The position numbers and the translations under genes were made by a program. The notes below the pieces were generated by a model. The model saw nothing but the letters and a program-made list of their open reading frames with translations, had not been told where the DNA came from and did not search any database. Source: Methanofollis formosanus (GTDB taxonomy: Archaea > Halobacteriota > Methanomicrobia > Methanomicrobiales > Methanofollaceae). From it: a stretch of 64,000 nucleotides of DNA. This document shows, piece after piece, positions 53,207 through 62,100 of the stretch (position 1 is the stretch's first letter; every line of letters starts with the position of its first letter). The stretch lies in NCBI RefSeq assembly GCF_019633745.1, contig NZ_CP037968.1, forward strand, positions 2,176,789-2,240,788, written 5' to 3'.

Positions 53207-54649
53207 ATGGGAGTGCCCGCCATCATATGTCCCGGACTGTTCGTCCTCAACGCCGTCTGTGCCCTCCTGATCATCTTTTTCGAGCGGAAAAATCCGGGCG
53301 CCGCCCTCGCCTGGATCGTCGTCCTGGTCTTCATCCCGGTGTTGGGGTTCGTCTTCTACCTTCTCCTCGGCCAGAACATCTACAAAAAACGGCTGTTCAT
53401 CCTGAAAAAAAAGGACGACGAGATGCTGAAAGGGATCCTCAGGGAGCAGGAGGGGTGGATGACGGCCGGCACCTCTCCTCTCAGCGGCCGCCTCGGGGCC
53501 TTCCGGCCCCTGGCCTCCATGCTGCTGCGCCACGACATGGCGGTCCTCTGCCCCGATAACGAGGTGGAGGTCTACACCGGGGGAGACGACAAGTTCTCGG
53601 CCCTCTTCGATGCGATCCACTCGGCCCGCGACCATGTCCATCTCCAGTATTACATCATCAGGGACGATAGCCTGGGCCGGCGGATGATCACGGCGCTTGC
53701 GGAGAAGGCGGCCGAAGGGTGCGAGGTGCGGCTGTTGTACGACGCCGTCGGGTGCCGACGGCTCAGAGCAGACTTTTTCAGGCCCCTGACCGAGGCGGGC
53801 GGTGAGGTGGCGAGTTTCTTCCCGTCGCGTTACCTCCCCTTCAACCTCAGGGTGAACTACCGCAACCACAGGAAGATCGCCGTCGTCGACGGGACGGTCG
53901 GGTTCATCGGGGGCTTCAATGTCGGTACCGAGTACCTGGGCGAGGATCCCCTGCTCGGCCCCTGGCGGGACACCCACCTGAAGATCGCCGGGAGCGCCGC
54001 CTCCTTCATGCAACTCAGGTTCTTCCAGGACTGGAACTATGCCGCCGGCGACGATCTCGGGTTTGAAGAACGCTACTTCCCGGCCCGCACTTTCACCGGC
54101 GACGCCGTCGTCCAGATCGTCTCAAGCGGCCCCGACTCGCTCGGGGAAGAGATCAAGAAGGGCTACCTCAAACTCATCTCCTCGGCAGAGAAGTCGGTCT
54201 ACATCCAGTCGCCGTATTTTGTCCCTGACGGGAGCGTGCTCGACGCCCTGACCATCGCCGCGCTCTCGGGCGTCGACGTGCGGGTGATGATCCCCTGCAA
54301 GCCCGACCATCCCTTCGTCTACTGGGCAACGTACTCGTACATCGGCGACCTTCTCGCGGCCGGCGTGCGGGCCTACACCTACGACGCCGGGTTTCTCCAT
54401 GCCAAGACTATCGTCGTCGACGGCGCCGCGGCCTCGGTGGGGAGCGCCAACTGGGATATCAGGAGTTTTTGCCTGAACTTCGAAGCCAACGCCTTCATCT
54501 ACGACGCGGAGGTGGCCGGGCGGCTTCAGGCGGTCTTCGAAGCCGACCTGGCCGCCTGCACCGAGGTGACGCCTGCGGTCTACGCGGCCCGGTCGCGGCG
54601 GGTGAAGGCGAAGGAGATGGTCTTCCGGCTCTTTTCAGGGGTGCTTTAA
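53207..54649 (+). CDS. Cardiolipin synthase-like phospholipase D protein
   Basis: This 480-residue protein has two N-terminal membrane helices (LFVLNAVCALLIIFF and AWIVVLVFIPVLGFVFYLLLG) and two HKD motifs, HRKIAVVDG and HAKTIVVDG, matching bacterial-type cardiolipin synthases (ClsA layout, about 480 residues). GAGGGGG upstream of ATG 53207 supports this start. In archaea such enzymes can make glycerol-bridged archaetidyl lipids, the archaeal cardiolipin analogues. The last 15 bases overlap the convergent PHP gene. Confidence 0.88.
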   Translation: MGVPAIICPGLFVLNAVCALLIIFFERKNPGAALAWIVVLVFIPVLGFVFYLLLGQNIYKKRLFILKKKDDEMLKGILREQEGWMTAGTSPLSGRLGAFRPLASMLLRHDMAVLCPDNEVEVYTGGDDKFSALFDAIHSARDHVHLQYYIIRDDSLGRRMITALAEKAAEGCEVRLLYDAVGCRRLRADFFRPLTEAGGEVASFFPSRYLPFNLRVNYRNHRKIAVVDGTVGFIGGFNVGTEYLGEDPLLGPWRDTHLKIAGSAASFMQLRFFQDWNYAAGDDLGFEERYFPARTFTGDAVVQIVSSGPDSLGEEIKKGYLKLISSAEKSVYIQSPYFVPDGSVLDALTIAALSGVDVRVMIPCKPDHPFVYWATYSYIGDLLAAGVRAYTYDAGFLHAKTIVVDGAAASVGSANWDIRSFCLNFEANAFIYDAEVAGRLQAVFEADLAACTEVTPAVYAARSRRVKAKEMVFRLFSGVL

Positions 54650-55507
54650 CCCTGCTCTCAACCGCTCGGGGATGCGGAGGAGGCGGGGGAGGTTCTGGTG
54701 CCAGTGGACCGCGAGGGAGGGGCCGAGGTACGGCAGGTACTGGGGGACGACCCCGGCGGCCATGGCGCACTTCTCGAGGGCGTTCTTCTCAAGCCCGACG
54801 ACCGTCGTCTCCCGCCTGGCGACGGCGTCGAGGAACGATCCCACATCCGCGGCGTCGGCACAGGTGACCACGGTGCCGAGGTCTGAGAGGAGGTGGCCGT
54901 CGGTCCCCCCGGTGACCCCGATCCCCTCTTTTTCAGCGAGGCGGGCGGCCTTCTCGTTCTGCCCCCTACCCATGCCGCCGCAGAGCGCTTCGACGGCGTC
55001 GAACTCGGAGAGGATCGTAGGTTCGAGGTACTCACGGTCGATGCACTTCTGTACCCCCTTGTTGAAGAGGAGGTAGCCGTACGGGTGGGCGGCCGAGACG
55101 ACGCAGGGGTACCCCGCGGCCCGCTCCAGGACCTCGGGGGTGGTGAGACGGGTGGCAAGGTACGGGCTTTTGCTCCGGGCGTCCCTGATATGGGACCGGT
55201 AAAAATCTTCCAGGTCGTGGGTGTCGTAAAAATAGACGAGGATGTGCGGACCGTCCCAGGCGCTCACCTCGATCCCGGGGACGACCGTCGTCTCCGTGCC
55301 CAGGCGCCGCGCCTCCAGGACGCCGCCGATACCGTTGTGGTCGGTGATCGCAAGCCCGAAACCGTGGTCTTCGGCCTTGCGGAGGGCGTCTCTGACCCGG
55401 GTCGGGGCGTCCGAGTGGTTCGTGTGGGTGTGCATGTCCACCGGCATGAGCCCCCTCTCCCTGAGGGCAGAGAAGTCGGGGCGGGCAAAGGTGACTGTCT
55501 GACGCAT
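54635..55507 (-). CDS. PHP-domain phosphoesterase
   Basis: This 290-residue protein has the PHP motifs DMHTHTNHSD, ITDHNGI, GIEVSAWDGPH, VVSAAHPYGYL and GGTDGHLLSDLG, giving the metal-binding His and Asp residues. It is a stand-alone PHP protein as found in archaea, likely a phosphoesterase of unknown substrate. The start ATG 55507 follows AGAGGGAT; the longer frame to 55684 overlaps the MATE gene and is not supported. Confidence 0.85.
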   Translation of the reverse strand: MRQTVTFARPDFSALRERGLMPVDMHTHTNHSDAPTRVRDALRKAEDHGFGLAITDHNGIGGVLEARRLGTETTVVPGIEVSAWDGPHILVYFYDTHDLEDFYRSHIRDARSKSPYLATRLTTPEVLERAAGYPCVVSAAHPYGYLLFNKGVQKCIDREYLEPTILSEFDAVEALCGGMGRGQNEKAARLAEKEGIGVTGGTDGHLLSDLGTVVTCADAADVGSFLDAVARRETTVVGLEKNALEKCAMAAGVVPQYLPYLGPSLAVHWHQNLPRLLRIPERLRAGLKHP

Positions 55508-55569
55508 GGGTTTATCCCTCTGATCTCCTCTGCCCCGGTCGGTGATGAAGGTCGCGGTTGGTGCACCTT

Positions 55570-56985
55570 TCAGACGGCCGCCTTCCCACCCATTTTGCTC
55601 ACCCTGAGGAGGCGGGCGATATAGATCCTGGCCCATCCGTACCCGACGATCCCGCCGAGGATGTTGCCGATGACGATCCCCCACCAGACCCCCGCCTCGC
55701 CGAGGCCGAGGGGAAGGGCGAGCAGGTACGCGAAGACGGCGATGAAGACGAGGTTGCGCAGCAGACTGAGGACGAGCGAGTACATCCCCTTCCCGGTTCC
55801 CTGAAAGACCGAACCCGACATGATGCCCGGCGGGACGAAGGGATAGAAGAAGCAGATCGTCCGGAGGAAGGCGACGATCGTCGGGGCGAGGTGGGCGCTC
55901 TCCGGGGAGTAGGTGAAGATGAGGGCGATCTGCGGGGCGAAGATCCAGGTGACGGCACTGATGGCGAGGGCGATCGCCACCCCCAGGCCGACCGAGAAGG
56001 TGTGGGCGGTCCTGAGATTTTCAAAGAGCCGCGCACCATAGGACGCACCGGCGACCGAGACGACCGAGGTGCCGATGGCGGCGAAGGGGATGATCGCAAA
56101 CATCACGACCCGCCACCCTGAGGTATAGACGGCGACGGCTTCGGTGCCGGCGACATGGACGAGGAGGCCGTTGATGACGATGACGACGATCGACATCAGG
56201 AAGAACTCCATGCTTGCCGGGAGCCCGACCCTGAGGATGTCTTTGACGATCGCCCGGTCAGGGGAGAAACCCTGCCAGGAGAGGGTGACATAGGTGTCTC
56301 TCCTGACGAGGAACCAGTAGAGCAGGACGACCGAGACGAGGGCGACGGCGATGACGGTGGCCCAGGCTGCACCGGCGATGCCCATCCCGGCCCAGTAGAT
56401 GAGGATGGGGTCGAGGACCATGTTGACGACGGCGGACACCCCCATGGCGTACATCGTCCGTCTGGTGTCGCCTTCGGCCCTGAGGACGGCATAGGCGATG
56501 TTGGTGAAGAGGATGAAGATCGTCCCGGAGAAGACGATGCTCCCATAGGTCGCCGCGAGGTCTGCGGTCTCGCCGGCACCGAGGGCGGCGGCAACCGGAC
56601 CGGCGAGGAGGGCGAGGGGGAGGGTGAAGATGACCGAGAGGAGGATGGTCAGGAGCATCGCGTGCATGGCCGCACGATCTGCTCCTGATTTATCTTTTGC
56701 ACCGATCCGGCGCGAGATGGCCGAACTCACCCCGGCCCCGAGGCCGTTCCCGAGGCCGATGAGGATCATGAAGACCGGGGTCACGAACCCGACGGCGGCG
56801 AGGGCGTCGTCACCAAGTCCTGCAACCCAGACGGCGTCGACGAGGTTGTAGACCGAGAGGAGGAACATCGCCATGATCATCGGGCCCGAGAGTTTGATGA
56901 TGGCCTTCTTCGGGTCGCCGGTGAGGATGGAGACGCCCTTTGTGGTGCCGGTCTCTTCAGGGCGTTTTGTTTTCGTTTCCTGCAT
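55570..56985 (-). CDS. MATE-family multidrug efflux pump
   Basis: This 471-residue protein has twelve predicted helices and the MATE repeats (KLSGPMIMAMFLLSVYNLVD with AVWVAGLGDDALAAVGFVTP, and the second half starting near LRVGLPASMEFFLMS). It exports drugs or metabolites using H+ or Na+. ATG 56985 lies 7 bases after GGAG, so it is preferred to 56991. It overlaps the 3' end of the MarR gene, which probably regulates it. Confidence 0.93.
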   Translation of the reverse strand: MQETKTKRPEETGTTKGVSILTGDPKKAIIKLSGPMIMAMFLLSVYNLVDAVWVAGLGDDALAAVGFVTPVFMILIGLGNGLGAGVSSAISRRIGAKDKSGADRAAMHAMLLTILLSVIFTLPLALLAGPVAAALGAGETADLAATYGSIVFSGTIFILFTNIAYAVLRAEGDTRRTMYAMGVSAVVNMVLDPILIYWAGMGIAGAAWATVIAVALVSVVLLYWFLVRRDTYVTLSWQGFSPDRAIVKDILRVGLPASMEFFLMSIVVIVINGLLVHVAGTEAVAVYTSGWRVVMFAIIPFAAIGTSVVSVAGASYGARLFENLRTAHTFSVGLGVAIALAISAVTWIFAPQIALIFTYSPESAHLAPTIVAFLRTICFFYPFVPPGIMSGSVFQGTGKGMYSLVLSLLRNLVFIAVFAYLLALPLGLGEAGVWWGIVIGNILGGIVGYGWARIYIARLLRVSKMGGKAAV

Positions 56986-57433
56986 ACTCATTCTCCAGGA
57001 TGATGTCGAGGCTGTTCTGGGCGATGGTCCTGAGGAGGGTGCGGACCATCGTTTGTTCTTCGTCGGTGAGGTCGGCGCAGACCTCTTTTTCCCATTCGTG
57101 ATCGATCCTGACGATCTCGGGGACGATCTTCTCTCCGTTTTCAGTCAGGAAGATCCTGACGGCCCGGCGGTCCTCGGGGTCGACGGTGCGGCTGATATAT
57201 CCCGCGTCCTCCAGTCGCCGCACGGCCCGGGCGACGGTGGCTTTGTCGACGTGGAAGCGGCGGGCCAGGGTCTCCTGGGTGATCCCCTGCTGGTGGGCAA
57301 GGTGGATGAGGGTGAAGAGCTGGCCTGAGGAGAGGCCGTACCGCTTCATCCGCTCGTCGATGATGATGTGGTGGGTCCGGTGGATGACCGAGACGAGGGC
57401 CCCGAGCGGAATCTTCTCGTGAGGGGGTCGCAT
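56957..57433 (-). CDS. MarR-family transcriptional repressor
   Basis: This 158-residue protein has a winged-helix domain, GLSSGQLFTLIHLAHQQGITQETLARRFHVDKATVARAVRRLEDAGYISR-VDPEDRRAV, given here as landmarks in part, with the DPEDRR wing typical of MarR. The start ATG 57433 is chosen; the frame continues to a TTG at 57493 but this lies in the operator. It is the first gene of a two-gene operon with the MATE pump and is expected to bind the palindrome upstream. Confidence 0.9.
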   Translation of the reverse strand: MRPPHEKIPLGALVSVIHRTHHIIIDERMKRYGLSSGQLFTLIHLAHQQGITQETLARRFHVDKATVARAVRRLEDAGYISRTVDPEDRRAVRIFLTENGEKIVPEIVRIDHEWEKEVCADLTDEEQTMVRTLLRTIAQNSLDIILENEYAGNENKTP

Positions 57434-57465
57434 GGAGATCAGGTTGGTGCCGTGAAGGGATAATG

Positions 57466-57494
57466 GTTGCCGACGCAACTGTTGGGTCGACAAC
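57466..57494. promoter_or_regulatory. MarR operator: 14-bp inverted repeat
   Basis: The arms GTTGCCGACGCAAC (57466-57479) and GTTGGGTCGACAAC (57481-57494) match at 12 of 14 positions when inverted, with one base between. A TATA-like TTAAAAAG for the minus strand lies at about 57510-57517, so the operator covers the expected transcription start of the repressor-pump operon. Confidence 0.7.
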
Positions 57495-57553
57495 TAGCTC
57501 CACCCGATCCTTTTTAATGCTGGCGGCCAATTGCCGCCTGAGGTGAATCAGTC

Positions 57554-57721
57554 ATGCCTGATGTTCAGAGAGGACCGCCCGGAAGGGGGCAAGGCCGGCG
57601 GGGCGTGCCGCCTGGAACCTGTGTATGCCCGGCGTGCGGGTATGAAAAACCAAAGGTCATGGGCGTGCCCTGCCGGGAGACCGAGTGCCCGAAGTGCGGT
57701 GTGCCGATGATGGGGAAGTGA
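57554..57721 (+). CDS. 55-residue zinc-knuckle protein
   Basis: A short frame starts at ATG 57554, 7 bases after GAGGTGA, and encodes MPDVQRGPPGRGQGRRGVPP followed by a zinc-binding part with CVCPACGYEKP and PCRETECPKCGVPMMGK. The paired CPxCG knuckles suggest one zinc ribbon. Similar C-terminal zinc-ribbon pieces occur in small proteins and DNA-binding proteins of methanogens. It is divergent from the MarR gene and about 60 bases from the operator, so the same repressor could control it. Confidence 0.72.
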   Translation: MPDVQRGPPGRGQGRRGVPPGTCVCPACGYEKPKVMGVPCRETECPKCGVPMMGK

Positions 57722-58164
57722 CCGGGGGTGATGACCCGGGGGGGTAAGGGCCAGAGCGGGAACCTGGTCGCCCGTTGTCTGTCTGCAATCATAACCCCAC
57801 CCCAACAAAATCACGCTCAGATCAACCTCCGTTCCGCGATCCCACCCTCTGATCCGGGCTCACATTGCAGAGATCCGAGGATCGGATAAATCTGCGTCTG
57901 TTCACGAAACGGGTCCGATATCATAGATCTATCCCGTCTCCTGAGGGGCCGTATGACTGGGGGTGATACAATCGTCCATGGACCCCCCGGACGGCGACAT
58001 ATGGCCGGGGATATCGCATGGAAATCACTGCGATTGGGAGGATGGAGGGGTTCGAGAGAAAGCCGGAAAGAGGGCCGTATAGAACGAGAGATGACGCGGA
58101 AGCACATCTCATGAGATTCTACCGGGCCGAAGAAATTGAAGTAGGATTTTGCCGGCCAGCCTCA
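57722..58164. other. 443-base gap, no gene seen
   Basis: A T-poor region with a GGGGTGA-rich start and AT-richer middle. A frame from 58018 runs on through the MarC gene antisense and is rejected. GAGATTCTACCGGGCC near 58112-58127 resembles a decayed inverted end of the MITE-like family, without a partner. No RNA gene was recognised. Confidence 0.4.
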
Positions 58165-58836
58165 TTAGATGCTCGGGTTGACGAAGCCGACGGTCAGTCC
58201 GCCGAGTCCCTGGAAGAACATCTGGATGGCGATGCCGGCGATGACGATCCCGAAGATCCTGACCACGATCTCAAGCCCCTGCTTGCCGAAGAACTGGAGA
58301 ATGTAGTCCGAGGCAAAGTTGCAGAGGGTGATGAGGATGCAGACGGTCAGGACAACGCCGAGGGCCGGGAGAAGGAGGGCATCGTCGGCCAGGGCCTGGT
58401 GGCCGTAGAGGACGAGAGCGCTGATCGTGCCTGCCCCGACATAGATCGGGATGACGAGGGGAACGATGACCTTCGGGATCACGGCCTCTGCACGCTCCCA
58501 GACTGACCCTTCGCCTGTCGCGGCGGTGAGAGCGTGGGTACGGTCGGTGTGGGTGCCCGAGAGCATGGAGAAGGCGATGGTCAGCAGGATGATCGCCCCG
58601 GCAATCTGGAAGGCCGGTATCGAGATGCCGAAGAACTTGAGGATGTCGGCGCCGAAGAACATGCACAGCAGCATCGTCCCGGCGATGACCCCGCCGAGGA
58701 GGAGGGCGACGGCGTGCCTGGTGCGGGTCGATGAGACGTCTGCGGTGTACATGATGAAGAAGGGTACGTTGCCGATCGGATTGGCGATCGCGAAGAGAGC
58801 GGCAAAGAACGCGGCGAAGAACGCGGTCGGGTCCAT
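58165..58836 (-). CDS. MarC-family membrane protein
   Basis: This 223-residue protein has six predicted helices and the MarC features FAIANPIGNVPFF near the N-terminus, GGVIAGTMLLCMFFGADIL and VIPKVIVPLVIPIYVGAGTIS (landmarks). MarC proteins were once linked to antibiotic resistance but their function is unclear. A TATA-like TTAAATAT (minus strand, about 58857) lies about 22 bases before the ATG, suggesting a leaderless transcript. Confidence 0.9.
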   Translation of the reverse strand: MDPTAFFAAFFAALFAIANPIGNVPFFIMYTADVSSTRTRHAVALLLGGVIAGTMLLCMFFGADILKFFGISIPAFQIAGAIILLTIAFSMLSGTHTDRTHALTAATGEGSVWERAEAVIPKVIVPLVIPIYVGAGTISALVLYGHQALADDALLLPALGVVLTVCILITLCNFASDYILQFFGKQGLEIVVRIFGIVIAGIAIQMFFQGLGGLTVGFVNPSI

Positions 58837-58861
58837 GCCGGGGATAGGGAGAGACGATATT

Positions 58862-59060
58862 TAAGGGCTTTGTAGAATCGGGCATGAACGTGGGGTTCAA
58901 GCATACGGGATGAAAATTTCCCGTCGCTTGATCGCGCTTTTTCAAGAGGGGAGAATCGGTGGGGATCGTGTTCACTTCGCCGGCCCTCGGCTATCTTCGT
59001 CCGTGGGGGGGTCCGGGGGGTTTCCCCCGGCGTGAGCATGAGGGAAGGCGATGGATGAAG
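58862..59060. mobile_element. MITE-like element, partial
   Basis: The left end GGGCTTTGTAGAATCGGGC (58866) has arms GAAC (58886-58889) and GTTC (58895-58898) and the usual CATACGGGATGAAAATTTC. A GC-rich box lies near 59005-59030. No right end was found, so this copy is truncated or decayed toward the surface protein gene. Confidence 0.65.
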
Positions 59061-59139
59061 GTTACAGGGGGGTTGAGGGTCCGGAACGGCACCCTGCTGA
59101 AGAGAGGGCCGGAAAAAAGAGGTGGGAGGAACGCGGAAG

Positions 59140-62100
59140 TCACCGCTTTCTTATCCTGGCCGCACCTGAGGCAACGATGATGGCAATTGAGGTGCCCAGA
59201 ATCCCGAAGATAACCGAAGGGCTCTGTGTCGGGGTTGTCCTGGTGGCTTCGGGGGGCGGTGTCGGTTCTGACGTGACGGAGGTGTTGGCCGCCGCTTCCC
59301 GTGCCGGTGCGGTCACTTCGGGGACGATTGTCCCGTTCTCTCGATAGACGATGGCGAAGTAGGAGAAGCCCGGGGTTTCGGCGGAGTAGTAGTAATACCC
59401 ATCTTTTTCTCCTTCAAACGTCGTCGGGATCTCGGTCCATACGCCGTTGTGGAAGCGCAGGAGGACGATGTCCGAGAAATGGTAACCCCTCTCGTCGAGC
59501 CATGCCTTCGACACGCTGAACCTGATCGTTGCGGTGGCGATGTCGCTGTCATTGGTGCGGTACTGCTCCACGTGCTCGATACAGTAGGTCTCATCGTCGG
59601 GGCAGGGTATGCCGGCCGGGAGAGAACCGGCGTCTTCGACGGTGAAGAGGAGGTCGCGGGTGGCGTCCGCAGCGATGACATCGATGACATAGATCGCCGT
59701 CCCTTTGAAACTGAGACTGCTCTGCTGGTCAGGCAAGAGAGGTTTTGCCGAGGCGGCAGAGGTCCTGGAGTTGCCGCCGCCACTGCCTGATGACGAGGAG
59801 GTGGGGGTCGGTGAGGGCTGAACAGATGCGGTCCTCGCGGTGGCGTTCACCCAGGTCTGGTTGATGTTGCCCGCGGTGTCGACGGTTCGTGTTCCGATCT
59901 GATACCCGGTATCGGGTGCAAGCCCGGTTGCGTTGAAGTGCTCGTCCCCTGCGGGTACCTCCACGTCCGTGCCGTTCCAGTACACCCGGACCGCGGCGAA
60001 GTCCGCATCTGCCGGATCGGTCCAGGTCCAGGTGATCGCGGTCTCCGAGATCGTGGCAGCGGTCAGGTCGGTAACGCCTGCCGGTGGGGTCTGGTCCGGT
60101 GCGGTTCTCGCGGTGGCGTTCACCCGGGTCTGGTTGATGTTGCCCGCGGTGTCGACGGTCCTGGTGCCGATCTGATAGCCGGTGTCGGGTGCGAGGTCGG
60201 TCGTGGTGTAGGTGCCGACGCCCGCCGAAACATTGGTGAGGAAGGTGCCGTTGAGCGATAGCATCACCCGGTCGAAGTCCGCATCTGCCGGGTCGGTCCA
60301 GGTCCAGGTGATCGCAGTCTCTGAGATCGTTGCGGCGGTCAGGTCGGTGACGCTTGCCGGTGGGATGCGGTCCGGTGCAGTTCTCGCGGTGGCGTTCACC
60401 CAGGTCTGGTTGAGGTTGCCCGCGGTGTCGACGGTCCTGGTGCCGATCTGGTACCCGGTATCGGGTGCAAGCCCGGTTGCGTTGAAGTGCTCTTCCCCTG
60501 CGGGTACCTCCACGTCCGTGCCGTTCCAGTACACCCTGACCGCGGCGAAGTCTGCATCTGCCGGATCGGTCCAGGTCCAGGTGATCGCAGTCTCCGAGAC
60601 CGTGGCGGCGGTCAGGTCGGTGACGCCGGCCGGCGGGGTGCGGTCCGGTGCGGTTCTCGCGGTGGCGTTCACCCAGGTCTGGTTGAGGTTGCCCGCGGTG
60701 TCGACGGTCCTGGTGCCGATCTGGTACCCGGTATCGGGTGCAAGCCCGGTTGCGTTGAAGTGCTCTTCCCCTGCGGGTACCTCCACGAGAGCACCGTCCC
60801 AGTACACCCTGACCGCGGCGAAGTCCGCATCTGCCGGGTCGGTCCAGGTCCATGTGATCGCGGTCTCCGAGATCGTGGCGGCGGTCAGGTCGGTAACGCC
60901 TGCCGGTGGGGTCTGGTCCGGTGTGGTCCTTGCGGTGGCGTTCACCCAGGTCTGATTGAGGTTGCCAGCGATGTCGACGGTCCTGGTACTGAGGAGATAT
61001 GCGGTGTCGGGTGCGAGGTCGGTCGTGGTGTAGGTGCCGACGCCCGCCGAGACGTTGGTCAGGAAGGTGCCGTCGAGGGCGAGCATCACCCGGTCGAAGT
61101 CCGCATCTGCCGGGTCGGTCCAGGTCCAGGTGATCGCGGTCTCCGAGACCGTGGCGGCGGTCAGGTCGGTGACGCTTGCCGGCGGGGTGCGGTCCGGTGC
61201 GGTCCTCGCGGTGGTGCTCACCCATGTGGCGTTGGCCTGGCCGCAGAAGTCGACGCTCCTGGTGCTGAGGAGGTAAGCGGTGTCGGGTGCGAGGTCGGTC
61301 GTGGTGTAGGTGCCGACGCCCACCGAGACGTTGGTCAGGAAGGTGCCGTTGAGGAAAAGCATCACCCGGTCGAAGGTCGGGTCTGCCGGGTCGGTCCAGG
61401 TCCATGTGATCGCGGTCTCCGAGATCGTGGTGGCGGCGAGATCGGTGACGCCGGGCGGGGGAGTGGTGCTGATGCCCACGCTCCGCATTCCGGTGACGTT
61501 CATGTTCCCGGCAGAGTCATTGGCATAGACGCGGTACCGGTGGACGCCGTCCCCGGTGATCTTCGCGCTGGCGTACACTGTCGTCCCGGCTCCGTCGAGA
61601 TTCATCGTGGCGTTGACGCCGTTCACTTCGAGGAGTGCCCCGGCGACGCCGACGTCGTCGGTGACGAGTACCTTTACCGTGACGTTCGCGGGCGACCTGG
61701 CCCCGTCCTCAGGGGTCGGCGCCACATAGGTGATCGCCGGGGGTTCGGTGTCCTTGAAGAGGCGGAGGGTCACGGTCGTGGGGCTGGAGAGGTCGGTGGT
61801 GTCTGAGGCCGAACCGATCGGAGCGCTGGCCGTCAAGGTGTAGGGTGTGGAGAGGACCGCGGGTGCGGTGCCGTTCCGGGTGTATTCTGTGAGGAGGTGC
61901 GGGCCGGTCCGGCCGTCTGCGCCGGTCTGTGCGGTGAGTGCCACGGTCCCGTTCACGTCGGCGGCGGTGACGTCCGCGCCGGCGACGACGTTCCCTGTCA
62001 GATCGGTGGTCGTGACGATGAGCGGCCAGAGGACGGCGAGGCGGGAGGTTCCGTCAAGCGTGACCTTTGTCCGGTCGTGGGTGGTGTTCGAGAGCGTGAT

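Noticed and set aside
57722-58164. Possible tRNA or structural RNA in this gap
   Set aside because: No acceptor stem plus CCA or T-loop consensus found; only a weak repeat-like end.
2053-58975. Recurring peptide MLEPGVHARFYKA in many short frames, suggesting a protein family
   Set aside because: It is a translation of the inverted end of the MITE-like repeat and appears in different contexts and frames without ribosome sites.
59729-61405. 558-residue frame inside the surface protein gene on the same strand
   Set aside because: It is an alternative frame of the FN3 repeats, producing Arg/His-rich repeats; the main frame has clear domains.
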